Shown here: positions 21,459 to 33,939 of the stretch, piece by piece
Layout: each line of letters begins with the position of its first letter
Position numbering within the stretch: position 1 is the stretch's first letter
DNA from: Vigna angularis
Lineage: Eukaryota; Streptophyta; Magnoliopsida; Fabales; Fabaceae
Direction of reading: 5' to 3'
Assembly (NCBI RefSeq): GCF_016808095.1
Contig: NC_068979.1
Location: 21,659,444 to 21,723,443 of the forward strand
DNA: 64,000 nt
Position numbers and translations under genes: made by a program
The notes under the pieces: generated by a model
What the model was told of the DNA's origin: nothing
What the model saw: the letters and a program-made list of their open reading frames with translations, nothing else
Database searches by the model: none

Positions 21459-22130
21459 AATCTTTTATTTGCCTTTGTTATCTGCTTTATTTGCCCCTTT
21501 TTTTTATTTGAAATTGTGATTTTGCACTTTTTTGTTATATCTGCTTTTTTTCTTTTTTTGCATTTTTTTATTTTATTTATCATGTTAAGATCGTATGAGT
21601 GTATTCAAAATGATGTCCTTGTTCAAAATCAACTCTCCGACCTTACTGTAAATCTCTCTTTTTATTGTGAAATAAACTGGATTTTTATGCTTTCTTTTTA
21701 TTTGGTCAAAACAAGATTTTCCAACAATTATGTATATAAAAAAATGGGCTAAAATAATTTATTTACAAGAAAATAAGGGAAATTGAATTCGAATAAAAAT
21801 ATGAGATCTGAAGTAAAAGGGATAAGCAAAATTTCAATGAAATACGTGTATGAAACAACGAAAGAAACTGGCTCGACAAGCCTCAAATGGAAAACACGCT
21901 GCAATACACGCTGAAATAACTGTATGGGTGGAAAACACGTCTTGCAAGAAAACATCAAATTCGGGAAAATCTGACACTGCAACCTACTCTTGATTAACAA
22001 ATTTGATATTTTCGAAAAACATGAGTTTGATAATTTGCAAGTAAGACAAGTGACTCAAGATTTTTTTTTCAATTTTTTTTTTCTGCAATACCCTTTAAGG
22101 ACTCGATTTCCAGCACTGCTTTGAGAACCT

Positions 22131-24569
22131 TGCTACGACTGTCGCGGTCATACAAATTTTATTGTACGAAATTAAATGCAGTATATCTAGGAAGTGACTC
22201 CTAGGTCGTCTCTCAAGGACCAATTTTGGTGGTTCAGTCTCAGATTTAACACGAAAGGGGGGATTGTTTGTGATTTTTGTTTTGCGGAAAATAAAATAAA
22301 TTAGACTGGAAATTAAATAACACAAAATTTAAAACACTGAAATAAATTTAAAAGACAATAAAAACTGAACAATGAAAGACAGTAAAAATGGAATAGTAAT
22401 TATGCAAAAACGGTAAAAACATTGTAGTTAAAATTTACCAAAAGTATCCATAAAAATAAACGGTAAAAACAACGTCTGAAAATAAGATGACCAGAAAAAT
22501 ACATTGACATAATTTTAACGTTTTAGAAAATATTAAACGGTAAAAATAAAAGAGACAATAAAATTAAAATTACTGAATTGGAAATGAAATTCACCCAAAC
22601 TTTCAACACTTGAAAATGAAATTCTTGAACACGCAAAAATTAAATGAGCATGACAAACTTATACTGCTTGAGAAATAAAATTACATTTTTTCACTGATTG
22701 ACATTGAAACTCAGAAAACAAAAAAGAAAGAGGAAGAGGCGAGCCTCTTCCATGGCTGTCCTAAACTATTCCTAAAACTCTACTCTAAAATCTCTTCATC
22801 CACTTCTCTGGTGCTGCTGCCATATTTATAGCCACTTCTCTTCTGGACAAACTCCCGTGACTTCTCCATTTCGGCCCTTCGTTTGTGTGCCGTGTGCTTT
22901 TCTCTCCACCAAATAAATAAAACATTGTTTCATTTTGTCTCTTAGACGTACCAAAAATAAAGTGGGCCCCTAATCCTTGTCTTCTTCTTCAATCACGTTG
23001 CACACTATTCTAGCTCCTTCATCACGGCTGGTTCTCTTTTTGCTGCTGGACATGGAGATAGTTGGACTCCTCTTCCTTGCTGCTGGACCGTGAGCTGACT
23101 GTGAGCTTCTCAAGCTTGTGTGGAGTGGAAGAGAGTTGAAAATCTGCACATACACCTTTTATCATGTGGCTGGACAACAAGATAAATAAACCCATCTTTG
23201 TGATGCTAGCCTCCTTCATCTTGGATGTAGTATGACGTGAAATCCTCACACATCCAGCCAGCACCGTTTCCTTCTTCAATCCAGCCCTTCTCTTGTTGAA
23301 AATTAAATTGTTCTATCTCCTTATGGCTGCTGCTGTCCGTGAAGACTCCTCTTCCAGCTTGCTTCTCTTCAACGCTGAACTTCTTCTTTGGACGTGAATC
23401 AGCTCACAATGCATCCAAGCTTGCTGCTACTTCCACAACGTCCAGCTTGTCTCTTCTCCTTGGTCTGGGTGGTTGCTGGAATACCATGAAGCTGCTGGAT
23501 TGGGAAACTGGGAGAGGCGGCTGGAGCTTGAAGCTTGCTGGACTACACCCAAGCGCTGCTGCTTCTGCTTCTTGCCATGACCGTGGCTGCTTCTGGATGT
23601 GGCTGCGTGAAGTTTGCTGCATCAGTTGTGGCAGCACTTCCTTGCTTGCTTCTTACTTCTTCACGGTGCAGCTCTCATTGTTTGCTGTGACAGGATGTGC
23701 ACCGTTCCAGCTCCAAAATAATTCATGCGGTGTTCTTTTTTTCTTCCAACAAATTGATTCAGCCAGCACTTTTTTTTTTTTTTGGTAGATACCGTAACAT
23801 TTCAAATGTAAATTGCTTTCAATTCTCAAAGCAAAATAAACATCACGTGCAAACACTTATGCCAAAAAGAATTTCCCATAGGCCCATGACAAAGTGGTAT
23901 GGCTGTGAACTTTATTTACGTGGCCCCTATGCTTGGTTGCATTTTGGATCCATGAACATTAGCTTTCAAAGTGGTAGCCCCCTCATTCCATCAAGCACGG
24001 CTTACATAGTCTAAAAAGAATTCTCCAATCTCCCATTTAATTCCAACACCTGTGCATGCTATATAAAACAAAAACCGTGTGGTGTGTGTTGTTTCTAAGG
24101 CAATTGTGAAATGAGTGACAAAATGGGATATAATGTATTTTCTCCCAACAAAACCGTGAGATCCACTAGGTGGTGGTCCCCAATTCTATTCTACAATTTT
24201 CTTATGCTTTCACGTGAATGTGCTACCAAGTGGACCATGACACCACTTTCCTCTTTCTCCACCTAAATGAAAGCTTTCACGTAGACTTTTAATTCCAATT
24301 CATCCTTTGTTGGCTTGCCAAAATGAACGAGTAAAATAACATGTACAAATAAATTTCCTTTCAAATGTCCTAAAATAATTTCTAAATTTTTCCTGTACTT
24401 AATAATGTAAATAATTAGTCTTAGAAAATTCAAATTAATTAAAATAAGAATTTCTAATCGAATTAAGCACAATTATTAAAAACAGGAAAATACGGGACAA
24501 TTAAGCACAATTCCTTGACTAATTCTAGCACAATACGTTAAGTGTAGTGAACAAAATATTGACTCATCA
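22131..24569 (-). mobile_element. 3' LTR of a minus-strand family B element
   Basis: It starts TGCTACGACTGTCGCGG and ends TATTGACTCATCA (2439 bp). Unlike the solo copies it continues directly into family B internal sequence at 24570 (AATAGACCACACTTAGTC, matching reversed 58068-58102), so it is the 3' LTR of an element reading right to left. The left target copy would be AACCT (22126-22130); the uninterrupted equivalent in block 2 (AGGTT at 34665-34669) confirms the insertion point. The 5' LTR is not in the window. Confidence 0.8.
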
Positions 24570-26179
24570 AAATAGACCACACTTAGTCTTTTGCACTCCT
24601 GGGCAAAATCAAGACGCAAATCAGGGAATGGTTCAAAGGACTTCTAGGAAGGTGACACACACTCAGCACGCTGAAAACAAAGACTCAAGAGAAAATAAAG
24701 AGAATTTACAAAGTTCTCAAGAAATCCAGACAGAGAAAAGAAGTAGAAAATATCCAACACAAATAAAATAAATCAGATACTTACAGAAATTATCCAAGCA
24801 ATTCATTACATAGTAAAATGATTAATCAGTTCAAGAGGTGATTTAAAAGTAACATAACCTCACATATGCACTAATAGTGTTTCTCTCAAGTGTTTAAGGT
24901 AAATAATTTTAACTCAATGTACTCAAGAAAACAAACACAAGTAGACTTGGCAAGCTTCTAATATCAATACTTAAAACATATGCATGTTCATATCAAAAGG
25001 TCTTTACTGGGTTGTAATGGGGCCAAGGACAGGGGAGGATAAATTTGGATAAGTAGCTATAGCTCAGAAGAAATAGAGGTGCACTAGGGAAAAAAATGTA
25101 AACACAGTGAAATCTCACCCAAACCTCTAATTCAATGCTCTTCTCGACTCCATTATTCACAGAATTATTTTTCAATTTTTTTCTCTTTTTCTCATCAAAT
25201 TTTTTTTTTTATCCTGTCTCTTTTTTTTTTTTTTTTTACACAACAGGATATAAATTATCATTTCAAAACATGATGAGGAACCAACTAGCCAATTCATCAG
25301 AATTCCCAAGGAGACCACACTTATTCACAAAATACTTCTATAGCTCCAGACTTTCCTAAGGTTAAGGTAATAATTTGTTTTTCACTTAGGATCAGTGTAT
25401 GAGCTTCAACACAAAGAAATATATACAATATAGGCTCAAAGGGGTTATCAAAGGATAATAACAAGGTAGGCTTATTTGGCTAAAGAGGCTCAAGAACAAA
25501 AATGCCTTTATCACGTCTGAACATGCATATCAATCAAGTATATCAAAAAGAATCAAGCCAAGGCATATGTGCAAGCATTCAAGATACATATCACACACAA
25601 GAAAGAAAATTAAGTGGCTCAAATCTCACACAGGGTATTCGTCACAATGGAATCAACCTCTCAAACGTATAATCATCTTCCCGGGCAGAGAAAAACAAGG
25701 ATTACAATCTATAAGTATTAAGTAAGTGAAGGAAAAATCTACAACTTAGACAAAATCCAGAAATCAGGAGAAAAATGTAAGATTTATTGCACACAAAACA
25801 ACTTAAAACAGAAAAAATTCACACGCAAAACAAAGAAAATTTAACACACAAAATACATACTAACAGAAACTAACAGAAAAATCAGAATTTCTCCCCAATA
25901 GACCACACTTAGTCTTTTGCACTCCTGGGCAAAATCAAGACGCAAATCAGGGAATGGTTCAAAGGACTTCCAGGAAGGTGACACACACTCAGCACGCTGA
26001 AAACAAAGACTCAAGAGAAAATAAAGAGAATTTACAAAGTTCTCAAGAAATCCAGACAGAGAAAAGAAGTAGAAAATATCCAACACAAATAAAATAAATC
26101 AGATACTTACAGAAATTATCCAAGCAATTCATTACATAGTAAAATGATTAATCAGTTCAAGAGGTGATTTAAAAGTAAC
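24570..26179 (-). mobile_element. Family B 3' internal region, partly duplicated, cut by family A LTR
   Basis: Non-coding internal sequence between pol/env remains and the 3' LTR, inverted relative to 56830-58102. A segment starting AATAGACCACACTTAGTC occurs at 24571 and again at 25897 (offset 1326 bp); at least 283 bp match until the family A LTR cuts the second copy at 26180. The rest (24860-25890) is AT-rich with no credible gene. GTAAC at 26175-26179 is the probable left target copy of the family A element. Confidence 0.65.
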
Positions 26180-26304
26180 TGTCAACACTCAATTTCGTCC
26201 GGGTTGATTAAATAAAATTTATTTTCATCAAAAGGAAAAATATAAGAAAAAATACAAAAAAGGTATATAATAACAAAATTAAAAAAAAAAAAAAAGAATG
26301 AAAG

Positions 26305-27070
26305 AAAACGTTCGTCCTCAACTGAGGGCGTTCGTCCTCTTTCGCAAAAAAGGACGGTCGTCCTCTATGACCTCGCGCTCGTCCAAACAGTGGCCGTTCG
26401 TCCTTTTGCACTGTTCGACCGTTCGTCCTTTGCACTGTTTGACCGTTCGGCATTTCTGTTCTTTTAGGACGTTCGTCCTCATCTTCAACCGTTCGGTCAT
26501 CCTCAAACGTTCACTTTTCGACCGTTCGGCCATTTGTTCATTTTGGACGTTCGTCCTCGCCCTCAACTGTTCAACCTCTCATGTTTACCGTTCGGTCATT
26601 GTGTTTTTTAAGCGTTCGGTTATTTTGTTTATTAAACGTTCGGTTATTTTGTGTAATAAGTGTTCGGTCTTTAAATTGAATGCTCGGTCTCCATGATATT
26701 TGTCTTCAGCGTTCGGTTATGAGCGTTCGGTCATGTTTATTCTTAGTGAACGTTCGGTCTTGAGAAAGTGTTCGTCCTCCATGCGCGTTCGGTTTATATT
26801 GTCTTATGAGCGTTCGGTCATCACTTGAACGCTCGGTTTCTCTTTTGAACGTTCGGTCTCCTCCAGCGTTCGTATTTCCTGTGTTTGGTTTTGAACGCTC
26901 GTCCTCGTTATTCTACCACTCGTCCTCGCTATCCTGGCGTTCGTCCAAATCACACCTGGCCTTTCTATCGCTCGTCCTGACCCTCACTTCAATCCTTCTG
27001 CCGTTCGTCCAAATCATCCTTAGCCTTCTGCGACCGCTCGTCCTAATCATTCCCGTCTTAGGCCGATCGT
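26305..27070 (+). repeat. GTTCGTCC/GTTCGGTC array, family A 5' LTR
   Basis: Thirty or more units of ACGTTCGTCC, CCGTTCGGTC or GCGTTCGGTT at 10-25 nt spacing. It is the positional equivalent of 927-1885 but with little conserved sequence between units, so the motif, not the spacer, is what is preserved. Confidence 0.85.
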
Positions 27071-29760
27071 CCTGATCACCCGTGCTCCACTCACCACCAC
27101 CAACAGCTTCCACCATCCCACTTCAAACTTCCACTACTGTTTCCCATTATTCCCCACCTTAACAAACTTCCACTACTGTTTCCCACTCACCACCACCAAC
27201 AGCTTCCACCATCCCACTTCCAATATTCCACCTCCACTTTCAACTTCCACCTCCACTTCCACTAATAATTCCACTTTCAACTTCCACCATTCCCACTAAT
27301 TCCCACTGGATTCCCACCAAAAAGAAAATCTCCACTTTCAACATCTACCGACATGGAGGTCTCTGCTCAGGGGAAAAGGGGGCTGATATTCATTTTTATC
27401 ACCAACACTTACCATCAGGAAAAAAAAAGAGGGCCCGAATCATCATCCATTCCCAATAACCCAAATACTCCCACGGCTACTGGAATACATCTATCTTCAA
27501 CCTATCCTTACCCTCCAATACCTCACGGCCAACACCCGTAACCCCAACCATTTTTTCCTTTTTCACTCCCAACTCCAGTAACTACCCATCATCCATATCC
27601 ACCACTGACCCCTCTCTGATCATTTTCATCCTTATATCACCATCAACACCAAATCCTTATAGAGGACCAACATACATCCTGGTTATTCCCACACAGCCAA
27701 CAACTCACGGGGAGCCCCTTCATCTTCTCCATTTTCATCTCCAACAACAAAACCACCTCCAGCATCATTATTCCCACCTCTTAGACCCTTGATCACTTAC
27801 CACACCTGGGAACGCCACCAAACCAGACTAAGGGCCAGTTTTTCATCACTTCTTAGATGGATCCCCAACACCCATCGTGACCCAACCACCTCACTTTTCT
27901 TCCTCCATTTTCATCACCTCCAAAAACCCATCATCATTCATCCTCTGCTGCAACCAACACCTCACGGCCACCACCCACTGCAGCACCGATACCTATCATC
28001 CTTACACCACCTCCTACATTTGATCATGATCCCTTCCCTCTTGGTTTTCACGGCTAAACACCCATCCTCCCATACACTACGACCATCATCATTCACACAG
28101 CCAACATGATCACCATCATCTACAATACGCTTGCAACACCTTATACTCGGCCACTACCAACACCTCACGGCCACCACCTATCCATCCTCCACATTCATAG
28201 ACGACCAATATCATCATCTTCAAACCTGTCTTCACGGGTCAGCCACCAAAGCCACCCTCATCTCCATTCCAACATCCCTTTCTTCTTCATTTTCAACCCC
28301 AACATCCCAAACCCAATGCCACGATCAACCTTACCTCACGGCCAACCTCTATCATCACCTTGTTTTTCTGCATTTTGATCATCAAGTGTTAATGACTGTA
28401 GTCAACACCTCTGAGCATTTTCTCCACCTTCACACCTAATCATCAATCTTCACCCTTACCTCACGGCCATTCCCCCATTTTTCATCATCTTAACATCATC
28501 TTCAACACCTCATGACCACAACCATTTTTCCTTTCTCACTACCAACTCTGTTATCTTCAACGCCGGTGATCATCTCCAAGACCCCGGGAACACCCGCACA
28601 TCCATTCCCTCTTCGTTTTCACCTCACGACCAACTTCATCATCTTCTTCCATAATATCAGCAACAACAACATCCCCTATTCATCTCAAACGCCCACTGCT
28701 ACTAGAAACGGCCATCCTCCATATTCACACACAGTCAATATCATCACCTTCATTTCCAACACGCCTCACGGCCATCCTTATACCATTTCATGGCAACACC
28801 TTAGTCTTCCTCTATTTCCTCCGTTTTCATCATCCTAACAAACAGAAAACCAAATTTGAGTGTCATCGGAGACTCTGCCTCAGCCTTTGCCCGTCGCCCC
28901 TGATCCAAACCCGAACCACCATCCTTTACCTCCGCGTATGTCTATCGCGACCCTCATCACCAGCACACTTCTGATCCAGTCACCGTCGTTCGCCGCCTCT
29001 ACCTCGCAGCCGCCGTCTTCTTCTCTCCTAGGTCAATACCCGCCACCACGAGCTCCAGCCCCGACGTTTCCGACCCGGCAGCAAGAGAGGTCGCAGCCAG
29101 CAAGAAAGGTCGCCGTTGTCCTCCAGCATCAAGCCCTCGCCGACGGCCGCCCATCACCTCCCCATGCAGTGGCTGCCAAGTCTAGGAAGAGGGGAGGTTA
29201 CTTCCTTTGGTTTCATTCAGAAGAAAGAAAACCTGAAAGAGAGAGTTTGGGCTTTGAGCCCGTTTTGGTTTCTAAATAAAAAAAAAAGAAAAAAAAGAAG
29301 GAGAACTTTTTCTGCAGCCTTTGTTTCATGATTTGCACCCCTTCAACTTGGGCCTAAACTCATACTGCAAACAAAAATAAAGGGAACTGGACCTGACAAG
29401 CAAATATTCAATGACACCTCCAAATTTCATCTTCACACCCCTGGCGGATACAAGGACAAAAAAGAGGGGATTTTGGCCCAAACAAAGGAGCATCAATTTC
29501 ACACGTCACTCCTGGTTTTATCTCTGTACCCTTAATTTTGTTAATTTTCTCTTGTTTTATTTTTTACGCTTTAGTTTCTTTTTTTTATTATTTGTTTGAT
29601 CATTAATTTTTATTGTGTAATCCCCTTGTAAAATAACCCCCATCCCTCTGTACTGTTTTTGTCTTGTTTATTTATCTGCATACACTCACTTTTTTATAAT
29701 GAACAAAAATCACAAAAATAAATAAATAAAATAAATATAATAATGAATTTGACAAAAATC
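27071..29760 (+). other. C-rich interior of family A 5' LTR
   Basis: Strongly C/A/T-biased strand with low G and repeated CTCACGGCCA-type words. Several frames of 80-140 codons (for example 28860-29279) are rich in Pro, Ser, Thr and His with no recognisable domain; matching frames are absent from the solo LTR at 859-8510. Treated as non-coding. Confidence 0.55.
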
Positions 29761-29774
29761 AAAAAATATGTTTT

Positions 29775-30195
29775 AAAGGTTTAGGCACATGTGTGATCGC
29801 ACGCATCGTCCTTGTGCCAAAAACCTTTTCTCTTTCTTCAAAAATACCAAAAAATATGTTTTAAAGGTTTAGGCACATGTGTGATCGCACGCATCGTCCT
29901 TGTGCCAAAAACCTTTTCTCTTTTCTCTTTCTTCAAAAATACCAAAAAAATATGTTTTAAAGGTTTAGGCACATGTGTGATCGCACGCATCGTCCTTGTG
30001 CCAAAAACCTTTTCTCTTTTCTCTTTCTTCAAAAATACCAAAAAATATGTTTTAAAGGTTTAGGCACATGTGTGATCGCACGCATCGTCCTTGTGCCAAA
30101 AACCTTTTCTCTTTCCTTAAAAATACCAAAGAATACGTTTTAAAGGTTTAGGCACATGTGTGATCGCATGCATCGTCCTTGTGCCAAAAACCTTT
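29775..30195 (+). repeat. Five tandem hairpin units in family A 5' LTR
   Basis: Five units of about 85-95 bp contain GGCACATGTGTGATCGCACG and CATCGTCCTTGTGCC, then CTTTTCTCTTTC. GGCACA and TGTGCC can form a stem. Compared with 7448-7880, this LTR has amplified only the GTGTGATCGCACG type; the fifth unit has GCATGC in place of GCACGC. Confidence 0.75.
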
Positions 30196-30828
30196 CCTCT
30201 TTCTTCAAAAATAACAAAAAAAAAAATGAAAAAATCTTCAAAAACTAAAAACATTCACCTTTTCAAAACAACAAACAATATCGCTGCTAGAACTACGTGA
30301 TCCTTGATTCTCCATCAAAAGTGGAGATACGTAGGAGCAAGGCAAGTCCTTGTCAGGTTCACTCTCCCAAAAATCCAAATTCATTTCAAAACAAATTCTC
30401 AAACAATTTCTTAAACAAAATTTTCAAGCAGTTTCAGAATGAACTACGGAACCCTGATTTCTCATTCTGAATGAGAATACGTAGGAGCAAGGTCAATCCT
30501 TGTCGGGCCCAAAAAACTAAAAAATATTGTTTGTTTCTTTAGCGTTTTATTTTAAGGGGAAGTTAAATACTTTGAAAACCACATCCACATTCGCACATTT
30601 AGTTAAAGGTACTGCCTTAAGGCAGGCGTTGTAGGGTGCTAATACCTTCCCTACATGTAACCGACTCCCGAACCAAGAATCTGGTTCAATTTGACCATGC
30701 CTTATCATTTTATGGTTTTTCCGTAGTTTTTCAGAATAAACTATGGTGGCGACTCCAAAATCTCTTTTTCAAACGATTCTCTTCTTTTATTTGGATCGTC
30801 GTCCCGTCGCGATTCCGGTTGCGACAGA

Positions 30829-30846
30829 TGGCGACTCCACTGGGGA
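30829..30846 (+). other. Primer-binding site of family A element
   Basis: TGGCGACTCCACTGGGGA lies two bases after the LTR end GCGACA. The TGGCGAC start and position are those of Ogre/Tat elements, usually assigned to tRNA-Arg; the tRNA was not verified here. It shows that 26180-30826 is a 5' LTR reading rightward. Confidence 0.75.
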
Positions 30847-31667
30847 TCACCAGAGAGTCAGGCCATTTAATTAGATGTGCAAATTCAATGTGGTTTTTCT
30901 TTGTGTTCTTCTTCCTTTTTTTTCTTTATCCTTATTTGATATTCGTCATAATTGTATGTGTGTTTGTTTTGTTTATATTGAACCCTAGGGTAGAAAACAT
31001 GTTATATCTGCCTGGGATTTTTCTGGTTGTTTTGCAGGTGAGGGTTTGGGGTGTACGATTGCATTCTCCCTTCACACACACACAATATGCATATCATGAG
31101 TGGGGCCCTATACCCGGGTCTTAGCGCAACTTAGAAATAGAGGGGTTGTGTAGCGGTGTCATTTGGGACATACTTCCTGTTTGGCTATCGTGAGAACCCC
31201 AGCCAGAGTCTGTTCTCTTCATTTGTGTCTCCACATCTAGTTGATTACTCTGACTGTTGTGGAGAAACAGTGAAAAGAGCCATAGCTCTGGTGGCCTGAT
31301 TTAAGCATTAGGGAGCTATCCTTGTGAGTGCATATATTTGTCCTTAGAACTTCAGTCATCCAACCTTTGAAAAGGCACAAAAGGGAGAAATGTGTATTCT
31401 TATAACCCCCATGTTCGCTTAATAAAAATCACGCACCTTGTACATACCTCTTTATCCATTTTTTTTCTTTTTACTTTTTCCTTTTTTCTTAGCTCATGTT
31501 TTTTTATAGTCTTGTCACATTTTGTGGATTCTAGTCAAAAATTATAAAGTTGTGATTAAGGCCTTAAGCTAAAAAAGGGGAATTAACATGGAATTTTGAG
31601 TCAAGAGGTATTCGAGTTCATAGATTTTGACGAAAAGATGCACGTCGAGTAAAAGAGGATAATACTG
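30847..31667 (+). other. Family A 5' untranslated leader
   Basis: Between the PBS and the first recognisable protein homology lies about 800 bp of AT-rich leader without a credible gene. It includes a long T-rich run (31440-31520). Position and content fit the long leader of Ogre-type elements. Confidence 0.5.
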
Positions 31668-33180
31668 GTGGGGCATAAGAATTTGTTGAGTCTGTTAGAG
31701 GTGGAGGTCCAAACATCAGCAATTACTACTTTAGCCCAGTACTATGGTCCACCACTAAGGTGCTTCACTTTCCAAGATTTCCAACTAGTACCACCAGTGG
31801 AAGAATTCGAGCAAGTCTTAAATATGGAAAAGACTCCATACAGCTACCTTGAGCAGTATATCCTTGTCTTACAGTTAACGAGGATCAGGAAAGTACACCC
31901 AATGAAGTTGGAAAGCGAGTTCACAATCAAGGGCAAAGTGAGGGGCCTTCCTCAAAGATACTTATAGGAATACCTACATCGTTTGGCTTAAGAGGAAAAT
32001 TGGGAAATGTTTACAGATGTATTAGCCCTTCTCCTCTATGGTGTCATGCTTTCTCCTAAAATGTTAAGAACCTCGTCGATTATGCCTCTATGAATGCATT
32101 TGTGGGAGACAAAGAGCGCTGTGAGAATCTAGTCAGTGCCATCCTGGCTGAAGTTTATGGGACCCTTAATCGTTGTTACGAACTTAAGGGGAGAAAGATG
32201 TTATGTTGTCTACCAGTGTTTTATTTGTGGTTCATTTCCCGTGAGACTGGAGACGCCTAAAATTCCCTATACCCCATGGACGAGTTATTGCAGTTACAAG
32301 GACACTGTAAACGATTACCCGAGATAAAATTGGATTTTGTACAGAAAGTCCATCACAGGTACTCAGTCAGGTGAACAGGGGTCACCATTGGAAAAAGAAG
32401 TGATTTTTAGGAACTTTTGCACTTGTCTTAGGTTGTTCCTTGTGAACCACATGTGAAAAGAGCAAATGAATGGGCGCAACTTTGTGCAAGTTTAAACGAA
32501 GAACAAGATAAATGGTATGTCCCTTGGCAGCATAGATCAGATTACATATCATTGCAGGAGGTATCCTAATGTACCCCTCATGGGTATTAGGTGATGTATT
32601 AATTGCAATCCTATGTTAGCGCAAAAAAAAAATAATTTGAGTATCCTGAGAGGATCGCTGGCACCTGCATCTCTCGCCACATTGCAGATCATATGAGGCA
32701 TGAATCTTCGCTGAAATGTTCCATCAAGTTAAAGACAATTGGGGAAATGTTTTTCGCTTCAAAGAAAGGCCCAAGATCATGGACTGTTAGTGGAAGTTTC
32801 TCTTAGCCAATGAATCGCATAAAGGGTTAAGACAATCAAGTTGTAATTCACATTAATTTCCCCTACCCAATTTGTGAGAAGAAATTTCAAAATGATGAAC
32901 AGTGGATAGAAACATCAATGACAAATCTAGAAGGAATGTTGGCGTTTAGCTAAGAGGGAACATAAAAGATTGATGAGTCAGATGAAAAAAGAATATGTTG
33001 TTGAACAAGGACAAGTTAAAAGAATTGGAAGAGAAGTCTCTCATAGCTAGCTTCCCTTGCCAATGGAGCCATTGAAAACGTCCTTAAGTTCTTAGTTGAT
33101 GCTGAGTCTGTAATGTCAATCACCAACCCGCTTGAGGGGACTGAAACATTCCTCAATTGCTGTAAGAAACTGATTAGATA
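31668..33180 (+). pseudogene. DUF7745-type Ogre-like ORF, decayed
   Basis: The first 99 codons match the style of the DUF7745 protein found with Ogre/Tat elements: LLSLLEVEVQTSAITTLAQY, then LRCFTFQDFQLVP and EEFEQVL. Homology continues through changing frames and stops: FTDVLALLLYGVMLSP near 32010, ERCENLVSAILAEVYGTLNR near 32115, and WYVPWQHRSDY near 32515. Several frameshifts and stop codons make it non-functional. Its role in these elements is unknown (gag-associated or extra ORF). The shared inverted-repeat module lies reversed at about 32285-32410 inside it. Confidence 0.65.
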
Positions 33181-33939
33181 ATGTGATGACTAAAGCCTGC
33201 GATGGTTGACCAAGAATTCCTATGTCTCGCATTTTGGGGATTTCAGAATGATGAACCACCTTATTGACTCTGTTTCGTGTTAATTTCCAAAGTTATACCG
33301 GGGCAATTATTTTCACAGCTTTATAATTTCTGACTAGAGATTTTGAACTGCGTTGTCTGTTCTTTTCATTTTTTTATTTTATTTTTTTTTATTATTCCTT
33401 TTTTTAATTTCTTTAAAAAAAAAAACTAAAAAAACTAAAATACAGCTAAACATCTAAGATACCCTAAAGGACTCGAACCAGTTCACAAATCTTGGAGAAC
33501 CAAAAAGAAGGAATGAAAGTCGATATCCAACAACTGAAGGAACAAATGAGCTTAATCTTAGAGGCCCTAAACGCCTTACAATGACTTGGAGATTTGTACA
33601 CACCACAACTACAATAGAGTTTGAGTGGCACAGATTTTCCCTCCTTATTGGTCTTTCCTCGTATTACACTCCGCCGTGAGAGGCAGACTCGGGTCATGAA
33701 GCCCACAAAAGACTAAGGAGAACACATTTTAAAGAGGAAACAAGCTGGGGACAACCACTTGCATGGTCCATTGGGGAAATTATTAAGCCAAGTATTGTGA
33801 GCACGATGAGGACAAAGCTGCCTGAGTTGAAATCTTCTCACCAAGTCAATGTTGAGGTTGTCAGGCACAAATTTGAGGTGCTAGAAAAATTGTGAAAGCC
33901 ATAAAAGGTGGATGAAGCGTCAAGTTTGAAGGTGTTGCA
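33181..33939. other. Family A internal spacer, no gene seen
   Basis: Low-complexity A/T runs at 33370-33440 and otherwise unremarkable sequence with short broken frames. Some residual family A coding sequence may remain but none could be identified. Confidence 0.4.

Larger units (their letters stand above)
17263..22130 (+). mobile_element. Homeobox-bearing block, copy 1
   Basis: The block runs from ATCTGTGTGGACTTTTATTG at the left edge to AACCT at 22126-22130, where a family B LTR cuts it. The inverted block at about 34664-39469 shares the same left edge, the repeats, the gene and the 3' flank, so the left edge looks like a real junction. Contents: AT-rich spacer with Asn/Lys/Phe-type low complexity (17340-18180), degenerate tandem repeats (18190-18860), a 170-180-bp repeated unit (19250-19450), promoter, homeobox gene (19921-21394) and 3' flank. 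The gene is antisense to the truncated minus-strand family A LTR at its left. Confidence 0.7.
26180..30826 (+). mobile_element. 5' LTR of an Ogre/Tat-like family A element
   Basis: It runs from TGTCAACACTCAATTTCG to GATTCCGGTTGCGACA (4647 bp), followed two bases later by a primer-binding site. The order is the same as in the solo LTR at 859-8510: GTTCGTCC array, C-rich interior with repeated CTCACGGCCA words (27470-28800), hairpin repeats, TACGTAGGAGCAAGG units and conserved end. An LTR of 4-5 kb with this type of PBS fits Ogre elements of the Tat lineage. The 3' LTR was not found within the window. Confidence 0.8.

Noticed and set aside
28860..29279. Proline/serine-rich protein gene
   Set aside because: It lies inside the family A LTR, has no domain, and the corresponding inverted sequence at 16060-16400 does not keep the frame.
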